From assembly GCA_046076025.1 (NCBI GenBank), contig JBJTRF010000097.1:1-13733 (forward strand): a DNA stretch of 13,733 bases, read 5' to 3'. The stretch comes from UBA668 sp046076025. GTDB taxonomy: Bacteria > Actinomycetota > Acidimicrobiia > Acidimicrobiales > Ilumatobacteraceae. Every line of letters starts with the position of its first letter. The stretch's first letter is position 1. Of the stretch, positions 7,798 through 13,701 are shown in pieces. Position numbers and translations under genes: made by a program. The notes under the pieces are model-generated. The model searched no databases. It saw only the letters and a list, made by a program, of their open reading frames with translations, and was not told the DNA's origin.

Positions 7798-8796
7798 TCA
7801 CTCGCGCAGGCCGAACCACGGCTCGGCTGCCAAGTCGCCGTCGAACACCGACCTGTCGTCCGGGTCAGCGATGGGCACCTCCCGTGCGGTCGCGATGTGG
7901 CGACGTGCCATGGGCTCGTCGCCGCTGCAGGCATATGACCTGGCAAGGGCCTCGTGGGCGTAGGCGAGATCGAAGTCCGCAAGGCCGTGCTCCTCGCAGG
8001 TCGCCAGGCATCGGCGGGCGCTCTGGAGCGCAAGCCTGCTCTCGTTGCGAACTGCCCAGACACGAGAGAGCAGCCAGCTGGCGCGCGCCTGGTTCGCCGG
8101 CCCCGCACCCACGGCCCGCTGCCAGTGGTAGGCGGCCGCATGTGCCCGCCTCGTCATCTCGTCGGCTTCATCGCCGGAGAGACCGCCCGCAGCGGAGCCA
8201 AGGATGTCCCACACCGAGTTGTTCGCCTCGATCGCCATGGTGCGGTGTGACCGTGCGTCCAACGCTGGGACAGGCGCTCCGACATCCCAGAGGTGATGCA
8301 CGGGATCGTGCATCAGGTACTTCGCGAGCGTTCGCACGGTGAACACCGTCCCGTCGCTGCGGATGCCAGTCCGCGCCCACTGCGGGCCGGCCACTCCGTC
8401 GAATCGGCTGGCCAGCGATGCCGCAGCCGCGACGAGCTGTGCCGATACGTCGGCCGGATGCTGCTCGGCGTAGCGATCCTCGATCGCCGTTCGGTCCTGG
8501 TCCCAGTTCTCGAAGTTCGGTTCGTCGCGTTCGAGCATCAACTTCAGGCGGTGGTCGAACCTGCGAAAGACGTCACGCACGTGACATCCGTATTCGAGTG
8601 GCGACCACACCCCCGAGCGTGGGCGCTCGGCGATGCCATCACCGGTCAGCACGGCGACCCATCGAACCGCGAGGTCGCGGATGGCCATACCCGCGATGGC
8701 GGCGTCGAAGCTGGCCGCCTCGAATCCGCAGTCGCCGCATCGCCGCTCGAGCACCCACGTCCAGTTCTTGTCGTCGGGAGTCACCACGTCGTCCAC
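7798..8796 (-). CDS. DinB family protein fused to a helical-repeat (TPR-like) domain
   Basis: Encodes 332 aa. Residues about 1-175 look like a DinB-type four-helix domain of the actinobacterial kind: start DDKNWTWVLERRCGDCGFEA, WSPLEYGCHVRDVF at 65-78 with H72, and YLMHDPVHHLWDV at 160-172 with further His residues that could bind metal. DinB proteins often act as metal- and thiol-dependent transferases, for example with mycothiol. Residues about 215-330 form a second helical region (AAYHWQRAVG, ARASWLLSRVWAV, ALQSARRCLATCEEHGL, DFDLAYAHEALARSYA) with the spacing of TPR-like repeats. A CxxC pair (C20, C23) sits at the N-terminus. The start is the GTG at 8796. No clear ribosome binding site is seen, and GTG codons at 8787 and 8784 are alternatives. 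Function is not known. Confidence 0.8.
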   Translation of the reverse strand: MDDVVTPDDKNWTWVLERRCGDCGFEAASFDAAIAGMAIRDLAVRWVAVLTGDGIAERPRSGVWSPLEYGCHVRDVFRRFDHRLKLMLERDEPNFENWDQDRTAIEDRYAEQHPADVSAQLVAAAASLASRFDGVAGPQWARTGIRSDGTVFTVRTLAKYLMHDPVHHLWDVGAPVPALDARSHRTMAIEANNSVWDILGSAAGGLSGDEADEMTRRAHAAAYHWQRAVGAGPANQARASWLLSRVWAVRNESRLALQSARRCLATCEEHGLADFDLAYAHEALARSYACSGDEPMARRHIATAREVPIADPDDRSVFDGDLAAEPWFGLRE

Positions 8797-8866
8797 GACG
8801 TCACACAGTACGCGAGTCGCCAGCCGCCTGCTGGTGGGCCGACGCCACCCGCGGCCGACCGCTTCC

Positions 8867-9832
8867 CTACTCCGGAACACCCACGTCGCGCTGGTAGAGC
8901 ATTGTCTGGCGCCACGGGGCGAATCCGAGCGACTCGTACAGGCGGTAGGCGCCGGTCGGGTTGTCGGAGTCGACGTCGATGGCGGCGAAGTCCATCCCGG
9001 CATCGCGATAGGCGGCGAGTGCTGCCGCCAGCAGCGCCGACGCCACTCCCCTGCCTCGCCACTCGGCGAGGGTGCCGATGTTGTCGACCCACGCATACCG
9101 TGCGCCGAGCAGCGATTCGTCGTTCTCGTAGCGGTGCGACAGCAGGTAGCCGACGATGTTGCCGGCCGGCGACACCGCCACGAACGAGAGGTCGGGCCGG
9201 GCGCCGAAGCCGGCAGCCTGAATCTCCCAGTGCTCCTGCGACACGGCGCTCGAGCCCCAGTGGTCGCGGAACGCCAGGTTCTTCACGGCGCGGATCTCCT
9301 CGGAGCGGGCCGTGTCCCACGGCATCACCTGGAATCCATCGGCAGGCAGCGGCTCGGGCACCGAGTCGAGCGGACGGCGCAGGTCGGCGAAGCACCGGAC
9401 GGGGCGCAATCCCTCGCGCTCGTAGAGGCGCATCGCCGACACATTGGCGCCGGATGCATCGGAGCGGATCATCTTCGGAGCCCTGCTGCTGGATGCCCGC
9501 AGCAGCCGCTCCGCGACAGCCGACGCGTCGAGGAAGAGCCGGCGCCCCACTCCCCGGCCGCGGAAATCTGGGTGCACCGTTCCGCACACGTAGCAGCACT
9601 CCTGCCGTTCCTCGGACCGGACGTGGTAGGCGTACGACGCACCGATCAGCCGCTCGCCGTCCCACGCGCTGAACGTGTGCGATGCGAGGTCGACCGGGCG
9701 CGACTCGAAGTCCTCGCGGATCTCCTCGCCCACCTCGTTGACCGGCCGGCCGTCGGCGATCGACGCCTCGGTGAACAGGGTCGCGAGTTCGTCGTAGTCG
9801 GCAACGCGAAGCGGGCGGTAGTCGATCGTCAT
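8867..9832 (-). CDS. Tandem GNAT-domain N-acetyltransferase
   Basis: Encodes 321 aa with two GNAT folds. The N-terminal one (about 1-155) has the acetyl-CoA motif HPDFRGRGVGRRL at 87-99 and a closing SAMRLYEREGL. The C-terminal one (about 165-315) has EWRGRGVASALL at 257-268 and NPTGAYRLYESLGF at 291-304. Both carry the R/Q-x-x-G-x-G/A pyrophosphate loop, so both could bind acetyl-CoA. The two-domain layout recalls mycothiol synthase MshD, but the overall sequence does not let me call that function. The start is the ATG at 9832 (MTIDYRPLRVADY), which fits a typical GNAT opening. The gene lies 70 bp upstream of the DinB-TPR gene on the same strand and could be transcribed with it. The substrate is unknown. 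Confidence 0.9.
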   Translation of the reverse strand: MTIDYRPLRVADYDELATLFTEASIADGRPVNEVGEEIREDFESRPVDLASHTFSAWDGERLIGASYAYHVRSEERQECCYVCGTVHPDFRGRGVGRRLFLDASAVAERLLRASSSRAPKMIRSDASGANVSAMRLYEREGLRPVRCFADLRRPLDSVPEPLPADGFQVMPWDTARSEEIRAVKNLAFRDHWGSSAVSQEHWEIQAAGFGARPDLSFVAVSPAGNIVGYLLSHRYENDESLLGARYAWVDNIGTLAEWRGRGVASALLAAALAAYRDAGMDFAAIDVDSDNPTGAYRLYESLGFAPWRQTMLYQRDVGVPE

Positions 9833-9974
9833 GGTGTCAGGCAGCGTGTCATGCGATTGCCAAGCGTACCCGAGACGGCCAACAAGGGTGCGCTGACATC
9901 CGGCAACGGTATCGATCGCAAACTCTGCACTCTGCCTGCTGCACCGATTGTTGGCGCCCACTGACGCAGGTTCC

Positions 9975-10313
9975 TCATGCTTCGGGGTCATCCATGATGA
10001 GGCGGACTTCCTGGGCGCACTGACATGCATCAGCGAAGCGGGTTGCCCATGCGAGGGCGTCATCGAGCGACGCCACCTCGACGATGGAGAACCCTCCCAG
10101 TACCGGTTTCGTCTCTGGAGCGTGGCCGAGTCGGACCGACCCATCGGTGTCGACGATCGTCGCCTGCTGACGCATCAGGCCACCACCGGTGATCCACACC
10201 TTGGCAGCCTTCGCGTCGCGGAGCACGCGGTGAGCCGCCTCGCCCACTGCAGAAAGATCGTCCCCAAGGTGATCCATCGCGCCGTCATCGAACGAGATCA
10301 GGTACCGCGGCAT
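9975..10313 (-). CDS. YCII-related (DGPF) family protein
   Basis: Encodes 112 aa, standard for the family. It shows the YCII-like pattern: MPRYLISFDDGAM start, a middle KVWITGGGL segment, SVRLGHAPETKPVLGGFSIV with a conserved Gly-Gly-Phe, SLDDALAWA, and a final EVRLIMD. These are ferredoxin-like-fold proteins with a proposed active-site His/Asp. They are sometimes found next to sigma factors in signalling pairs, but none is present here. The segment before EVRLI contains two close Cys residues (DACQCAQ), which is not what I usually expect at that spot. The ATG at 10313 is clear. The gene precedes the GNAT gene on the same strand with a 142-bp gap, and the gap contains nothing I recognise. Confidence 0.88.
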   Translation of the reverse strand: MPRYLISFDDGAMDHLGDDLSAVGEAAHRVLRDAKAAKVWITGGGLMRQQATIVDTDGSVRLGHAPETKPVLGGFSIVEVASLDDALAWATRFADACQCAQEVRLIMDDPEA

Positions 10314-10433
10314 CGTATGAGGCTAGGCGCGCGCTCACGTCGACTGCGCGCCAGCGGCGGACATGACGGCATGGAGGCCTCGAACCTGCACATGTGGCGA
10401 TCTGCGCTAGTGCCTCGGACTTTCTCAGTGAAG

Positions 10434-10910
10434 ATGACCGACAGGGGTCGATGCACCGTGATCTCGACTCGACTTGCTCCTGACGAGGCAGCCGAACGCG
10501 TTCGCCGAGGCTGCGCTCAGGTGATGGGCGTCCCTGCGGACGAGATTGCTCCGGCCGACGTGGGCGTCTCCCTCGAGATGCTGCGCGGCCACGCCGAGCA
10601 CTCACGAGGCGTGCGTATCCGGACGATGGTTCGTGGTCGTGGTGAGATCCGACCGACCGATCGCGGATCCGAGGTACGCGTGCGCTTCCGGCCGCACTGG
10701 GAGGCAGTCTCCTGGATGGCCTTCACCAGCCTCCTCGCGCTTGTTGGATCGGCCGCATTGCTGATCTCGCTCGTGACGGGGCAGGGCCCGCTCCTGTCGC
10801 CTGTCGCGGCGATGATGCTGTTCGGCGCCATGACCGCATTGCGGCTACGAGACCTCCGCACGGCTCGACGAGGCATGGAGTCTGATCTGCTGACCTGGCT
10901 GACGCACTGA
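10434..10910 (+). CDS. Hypothetical membrane protein with a two-helix C-terminal hairpin
   Basis: Encodes 158 aa from the ATG at 10434. I do not recognise a named family. The N-terminal 90 residues are soluble and mixed alpha/beta in appearance (TVISTRLAPDEAAERVRRG, then VRIRTMVRGRGEIRP and SEVRVRFRPH strands). Two hydrophobic segments at about 93-113 and 119-138 follow, separated by a short turn, and the end is charged (RLRDLRTARRGMESDLL). This suggests a cytoplasmic domain tethered by a helical hairpin. In-frame starts further upstream are possible (GTG 10428, ATG 10392, ATG 10371), but the chosen start sits directly before sequence that looks well conserved in type. It is divergent from the YCII gene with a 120-bp spacer. 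Confidence 0.65.
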   Translation: MTDRGRCTVISTRLAPDEAAERVRRGCAQVMGVPADEIAPADVGVSLEMLRGHAEHSRGVRIRTMVRGRGEIRPTDRGSEVRVRFRPHWEAVSWMAFTSLLALVGSAALLISLVTGQGPLLSPVAAMMLFGAMTALRLRDLRTARRGMESDLLTWLTH

Positions 10911-10964
10911 CGTCCGCCAAGCCCGCCCGGAACCCCCCAACATGCGCTCAGGCGCGTGGCGTGC

Positions 10965-11564
10965 TCAGCCGGCCAGAGCGACCGCGGCGGCCGTCTCCAC
11001 GCCAGCGGCACGTCCCGGGGCGGAGTGCCACATCCAGTACCGGTTGGTCATCTCGATCACGGCCGTCGCGGGTATTGCCTCGGACATGTCCTCGGTGGTG
11101 TGGGCATCAGACACGAGCACGGCGTCGTAACCACGTGCAATCGCTCCGTGCAGCGTGGAGCGGATGCACCATTCCGTCTGCGCTCCGGCCACGACGAGAC
11201 GGCTCACGGCGCGCTCAGCGAGCTCTGATTCGAGCGTTGTCTCCTCGAAGGAGTCGTTGTACGACTTGTGCACCACGGGCTCATCGGGCCGAGGCTGCAA
11301 CTCGGCGATGATCCGCCACTCGTGGGAACCCTTGGCCAGATCGCCGTCGCTGTGCTGCACCCAGATCACGGGTACCGCCTGCGACCTCGCCCGTTCCACC
11401 AGCGCGGCAATGCGCGACACGACCCCGTCGCGGTCGTGGGCGTTGCCCACCACCCCGTTCTGGACATCGATCACCACGAGGGCGGAGTGCGGACGGCCGA
11501 TGAGCGTGGAAATGGCACAAAGGTACCCGGCAGCGGCCGCACGCCTGACCCGTCCCCTCCGCAC
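10965..11564 (-). CDS. Isochorismatase family cysteine hydrolase
   Basis: As written (GTG start at 11564) it encodes 199 aa. The catalytic triad of the cysteine hydrolase/isochorismatase family is visible: D33 in ALVVIDVQNGVV, K100 in VVHKSYNDSF and C133 in GAQTEWCIRSTLHGA. Further family marks are IWVQHSD at 67-73 and VSDAHTTED at 151-159. Relatives hydrolyse isochorismate, nicotinamide or other amides; the substrate here is unknown. The N-terminus is odd. Homologous proteins normally start two or three residues before a TLxxRPxxALLVIDVQ pattern, and here that position holds an ATT codon (11513). The only standard start is the GTG, which adds a basic stretch of 17 residues (MRRGRVRRAAAAGYLCA). 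The ybaK remnant lies directly upstream on the same strand. Confidence 0.88.
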   Translation of the reverse strand: MRRGRVRRAAAAGYLCAISTLIGRPHSALVVIDVQNGVVGNAHDRDGVVSRIAALVERARSQAVPVIWVQHSDGDLAKGSHEWRIIAELQPRPDEPVVHKSYNDSFEETTLESELAERAVSRLVVAGAQTEWCIRSTLHGAIARGYDAVLVSDAHTTEDMSEAIPATAVIEMTNRYWMWHSAPGRAAGVETAAAVALAG

Positions 11565-11600
11565 GTCACGCTGAGCTGCCGGTACCGACGCGAGTCCCGG

Positions 11601-11773
11601 TCAGCCGCGCTGCAGGTCGGCGACAAGGCCTTCGCTGGCCTCGAACAACGTGTGCGCTCGACGCCGAACACGTCGTTCCACGTTCCCGCTGTCGCCCACA
11701 CCTCGTCGTACCGCAACGGATCCGGATCGATGAGCACCCGCAGATGCGTCGTGTGATCGAATGGCAGCACGCT
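11601..11773 (-). pseudogene. YbaK/EbsC-type aminoacyl-tRNA deacylase, 3' fragment with frameshift (left copy)
   Basis: From the GTG at 11770 the minus strand reads VLPFDHTTHLRVLIDPDPLR and then YDEVWATAGTWNDVFGVE. This is the C-terminal part of the YbaK/EbsC fold, with its (G)VxPFxH motif and a vWaaaGT strand; the family edits mischarged prolyl-tRNA. After GVE the matching continues in another frame (RAHTLFEASEGLVADLQRG, stop at 11601-11603). Comparison with the right-hand copy shows that one base is missing at about 11652-11657. The first 90-100 residues of the protein are absent; homology starts at the codon before GV. It is therefore truncated and frameshifted, and surely not functional. 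A sequencing error could explain the frameshift but not the missing 5' part. Confidence 0.75.
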
Positions 11774-11779
11774 GCCATT
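11760..11779. repeat. Hairpin at the break point of the left ybaK fragment
   Basis: AATGGCAGC and GCTGCCATT form a perfect 9-bp inverted repeat with a 2-nt centre, lying across the point where ybaK homology ends (11773). It partly overlaps a second perfect palindrome, TTGATTAATCAA at 11778-11789. The two stacked symmetric sequences lie exactly at the junction between the GC-rich chromosome and the AT-rich piece. Confidence 0.7.
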
Positions 11780-11836
11780 GATTAATCAAACCCTTAGAGA
11801 CGAAGACCTAATGACCTTCACTTTCGCCACTCGTAC
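11774..11836. other. AT-rich segment between ybaK fragment and IS, holding the displaced end of an interrupted gene
   Basis: These 63 bp are clearly poorer in GC than the rest of the window. Read on the minus strand from the IS edge, they give TAC GAG TGG CGA AAG TGA (stop at 11818-11820), which joins in frame to the reading frame entering the IS from the other side. A second minus-strand frame is open to a TGA at 11786-11788 (VAKVKVIRSSSLRV). No other gene or clear regulatory signal is visible. Confidence 0.45.
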
Positions 11837-11866
11837 TGAACCGCCCCGGGATTCGTGGAGGCTCCG
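11837..11866 (+). repeat. Left terminal inverted repeat of the IS3-family element
   Basis: TGAACCGCCCCGGG begins the element and is identical over its first 14 bases to the complement of the right end. Over 30 bases the two ends differ at positions 15, 16, 19, 21 and 29. The repeat is followed by the orfA ribosome binding region (GGATGGAG). Confidence 0.93.
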
Positions 11867-11886
11867 TTCCTTGAGAGGATGGAGCA

Positions 11887-12207
11887 ATGCCAAGCAATGG
11901 GAGGTACCCGGACGAGCTGCGTGAGCGGGCGGTGCGGATGGTGCTGGATCACGGTCACGAGTACGGGTCGCAGTGGGAAGCGATCTGCTCGGTGGCCGAG
12001 AAGCTAGGACCGAAGCCCGAGGCCGTGAGGTTGTGGGTCCGCCAGGCGGAGAAGGACACCGGTCGTCGGCCGGGTGCGACGACTGCGGAGCTCGTCGAGT
12101 TGAAGCGGTTGAAGCGTGAGAACGCGGAGCTGCGGCGGGCGAACGACATCTTGAAAGCAGCGGCGCATTTCTTCGGGGCGGAGCTCGGCCGCCAGTCGAA
12201 GAAGTGA
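11887..12207 (+). CDS. IS3-family transposase OrfA
   Basis: Encodes 106 aa. Residues about 1-55 form the helix-turn-helix of the Tnp-1/IS3 OrfA type (YPDELRERAVRMVLDHG, then EAVRLWVRQAEKD), which binds the terminal repeats. Residues about 65-95 form a heptad-like coiled coil (ELVELKRLKRENAELRRAN, then DILKAAAHFFGAEL), the oligomerisation zipper of these proteins. A ribosome binding site (GGATGGAG) precedes the ATG at 11887. The TGA stop overlaps the GTG start of orfB, which lies in the -1 frame, so the fusion OrfAB could form by -1 frameshifting and OrfB by coupled initiation. I see no textbook slippery heptamer; the -1 frame is open back through the coiled coil. Confidence 0.95.
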   Translation: MPSNGRYPDELRERAVRMVLDHGHEYGSQWEAICSVAEKLGPKPEAVRLWVRQAEKDTGRRPGATTAELVELKRLKRENAELRRANDILKAAAHFFGAELGRQSKK

Positions 12208-13154
12208 TCCGGTTCGTCGACGAGCACCAGGATCGGCGCAGCGGTGAGCTGGGTTGGGGAGTCGAGCCGATCGCCAAGACACTTGGCATCGCCCCGTCCA
12301 CGTATCGCGCCGCGAAGACACGCCCGGCGTCGGCGCGTGCGGTCCGTGACAGCGAGCTGCGCCCGCAGATCCTGCGCGTGTGGGAGCAGAACCTCGCCGT
12401 ATACGGGGCGGACAAGGTGTGGGACCAGCTGAACAAGGACGGCGTCCGTGTCGCCCGCTGCACGGTCGAACGGCTGATGTCAGACATGGGCTTGCAGGGC
12501 TCTCGACGTGGTCGGGTGTGGGTGCGTACCACCGAAGGCGACGACCGGCTCGACCGGCCTGCCGATCTGGTGGCCCGCCAGTTCCGGGCGCCGGCACCGA
12601 ACCGGTTGTGGGTCGCGGACCTCACCTATGTGAAGACGCACTCCGGGTGGGTCTACGTCGCGTTCATCGTCGACGTGTACTCGCGCATGATCGTCGGCTG
12701 GCAGGCCTCACGGTCACTGCGCAGCGACTTGGCGATCGACGCGCTCGAGATGGCCGTGTTCAACCGGCGCCGCGCTGGCGCGGATCTGTCGCAACTCACC
12801 CACCACAGCGATCGCGGAGTCCAGTACTTGTCGGTGCGCTACTCCCAGCGGCTGGCCGACAACGACATCGTCGCGTCGGTCGGCTCGAAGGGAGACAGCT
12901 ACGACAAGGCGCTCGCCGAGTCGTTCAACGGGCTCTTCAAGTGGGAGCTGATCTACCCGAAAGGCCCGTGGCGTGGCCTCGATGACGTCGAGTTCGCCAC
13001 CCTCACCTACGTCGACTGGTTCAACCACCGCCGCCTCCACGGCGAGATCGAACCCGGCCCCGGCTTCACCACACCGGCAGCCTTCGAGGCCGACCACTAT
13101 CGTCAAACCATCTCCGCCGAACCGGAGAAGACACAAACCACCGAGCCTCTATGA
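12204..13154 (+). CDS. IS3-family transposase OrfB (DDE integrase core)
   Basis: Encodes 316 aa. An N-terminal HTH-like domain (VYGADKVWDQLNKDGVRVAR at 66-85) is followed by the rve integrase core. The catalytic acids are D139 (WVADLTYV), D203 (HHSDRGVQYLS) and E239 (ALAESFNGLFK). D203 and E239 are separated by 35 residues, and K246 follows at +7, the exact IS3-family DD(35)E-K signature. It catalyses cutting and joining of the element's ends. The start is the GTG at 12204 within the GTGA overlap with the orfA stop; in IS3 elements the active transposase is usually the OrfAB fusion. The TGA stop lies inside the right terminal repeat. Nothing looks broken. Confidence 0.95.
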   Translation: MIRFVDEHQDRRSGELGWGVEPIAKTLGIAPSTYRAAKTRPASARAVRDSELRPQILRVWEQNLAVYGADKVWDQLNKDGVRVARCTVERLMSDMGLQGSRRGRVWVRTTEGDDRLDRPADLVARQFRAPAPNRLWVADLTYVKTHSGWVYVAFIVDVYSRMIVGWQASRSLRSDLAIDALEMAVFNRRRAGADLSQLTHHSDRGVQYLSVRYSQRLADNDIVASVGSKGDSYDKALAESFNGLFKWELIYPKGPWRGLDDVEFATLTYVDWFNHRRLHGEIEPGPGFTTPAAFEADHYRQTISAEPEKTQTTEPL

Positions 13155-13170
13155 GACCCGGGGCGGTTCA
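13141..13170 (-). repeat. Right terminal inverted repeat of the IS3-family element
   Basis: The last 30 bases are the complement of the left end with 25 of 30 matches and end GGGCGGTTCA. The orfB stop codon (13152-13154) lies inside this repeat. Confidence 0.93.
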
Positions 13171-13335
13171 TAGAGCTCAATTTCCAGCTGCTTGGCAATC
13201 TTCCTGCAGCGGTTTGACACCGACTTCGCACCACGGGCGTTCAACTTCCGCAATCTCGGAATCAAGTCCTCAAGCAATGCATCGTCCACTTCTGCGAAGT
13301 TCGCTGCTGCCTGCAACCCGTAGTACGCCACAATC
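13171..13335 (-). pseudogene. C-terminal part of an unknown gene, interrupted by the IS
   Basis: On the minus strand the loop and left arm read as one protein-like stretch: VAYYGLQAAANFAEVDDALL, then EDLIPRLRKLNARGAKSV, then SNRCRKIAKQLEIELY. I recognise no family; it is a charged, probably helical C-terminus. At the IS edge the frame enters the terminal repeat and stops after EPPRVS. If the IS and one flanking triplet are removed, the frame instead continues in step as ELYEWRK and a TGA at 11818-11820. The frame also stays open through the right arm, but there it is the antisense of the duplicated tail, so the genuine upstream part seems to be lost near 13335. Coding is inferred from composition and frame only. 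Confidence 0.4.
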
Positions 13336-13442
13336 TTGCTTGAGAACTTGATTCCGAGATTGCGAAAGTTGAACGCCCGTGGTGCGAAGTCGGTGTCAAA
13401 CCGCTGCAGGAAGATTGCCAAGCAGCTGGAAATTGAGCTCTA
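13171..13442. repeat. 272-bp near-perfect palindrome: 107-bp arms, 58-nt loop
   Basis: Bases 13171-13277 and 13336-13442 are reverse complements over 107 bp with only two differences; the loop is 13278-13335. The left arm touches the IS without a gap. The palindrome is visibly poorer in GC than its surroundings. Both arms read outward as a coding tail: the right arm on the plus strand ends SNRCRKIAKQLEIEL-stop (TAG at 13441-13443), and the left arm on the minus strand has the same residues and runs into the IS. The two differences are one silent change (CGG/CGA) and one Asp/Asn change (GAC/AAC). Each palindrome end is the dinucleotide TA, so a TA-flanked miniature element is an alternative reading. 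As single strand or RNA it would form a very stable hairpin. Confidence 0.95.
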
Positions 13443-13470
13443 GCGCCAGTGGGTTTCCAAAGCCAAACGC

Positions 13471-13701
13471 GGCGTGCCACCCTTTGGTCACAGCACACAA
13501 CTGCGCCTATTCGTAGACCCCGACTTGTTGCAGTATGACGAGGTGTGGGCGGCCGCGGGTACGTGGAACGACGTGTTCGGGATCGAGCCCCACAAGTTGG
13601 TGGAAGCGAGCGGGGGAGTCGTCACCGACCTGAAGCGCGTCTTGCGGGGCGTCGCTTCTGTGACAAAGCCTTTTGATCACGTACCCGAAACGCTTATCTG
13701 A
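13471..13701 (+). pseudogene. YbaK/EbsC-type aminoacyl-tRNA deacylase, 3' fragment (right copy)
   Basis: The plus strand reads GVPPFGHSTQLRLFVDPDLL and then QYDEVWAAAGTWNDVFGIEP, HKLVEASGGVVTDLKRVLRG and a tail ending VPETLI, stop at 13699-13701. This is the C-terminal part of the YbaK/EbsC family (GVPPFGH motif, vWaaaGT strand, conserved V-x-DLK end), whose members clear mischarged Cys- or Ala-tRNA(Pro). The sequence before GVPPFGH (RQWVSKAKR back to a TAG at 13441-13443) does not look like the family, which normally has about 95 more residues including the substrate-binding part. Unlike the left copy its frame is intact. The two copies share 28 of 39 residues in the first unshifted part, so they are different genes and not one gene split in two. 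Confidence 0.75.

Larger units (their letters stand above)
11837..13170 (+). mobile_element. Complete IS3-family insertion sequence, 1334 bp
   Basis: The element starts TGAACCGCCCCGGG and ends with its complement, and the 30-bp terminal repeats match at 25 of 30 positions. It carries orfA (HTH plus leucine-zipper-like coiled coil) and orfB (DD(35)E integrase-like transposase) in the two-frame arrangement of the IS3 family. Flanking triplets are TAC (11834-11836) and TAG (13171-13173). They could be a 3-bp target duplication with one change, but not a perfect one. Both orfs are open, so the copy may be active. It appears to interrupt an unknown minus-strand gene close to that gene's end. Confidence 0.95.

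Noticed and set aside
8293..9672. 459-aa open frame on the plus strand across the DinB and GNAT genes
   Set aside because: It is antisense to two recognisable proteins, and its product is Arg/Pro-rich with no motif.
11786..12625. 279-aa minus-strand open frame through the IS
   Set aside because: Most of it is antisense to orfA/orfB and it has low-complexity Arg/Ser/Pro composition.
13149..13421. 90-aa intact minus-strand gene spanning the palindrome
   Set aside because: Its first third is only the antisense of the duplicated tail in the right arm, it has no ATG start there, and its last six residues lie in the IS terminal repeat. I treat only the loop and left arm as a gene remnant.
13278..13442. 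Retron-type msr/msd hairpin
   Set aside because: The long inverted repeat would fit in shape, but no reverse transcriptase gene is visible in the window and the arms read as coding sequence.
13457..13487. CCAAAG / CTTTGG inverted repeat at the right ybaK junction
   Set aside because: The arms are only 6 bp with a 19-bp gap, which is expected by chance in a window of this size.
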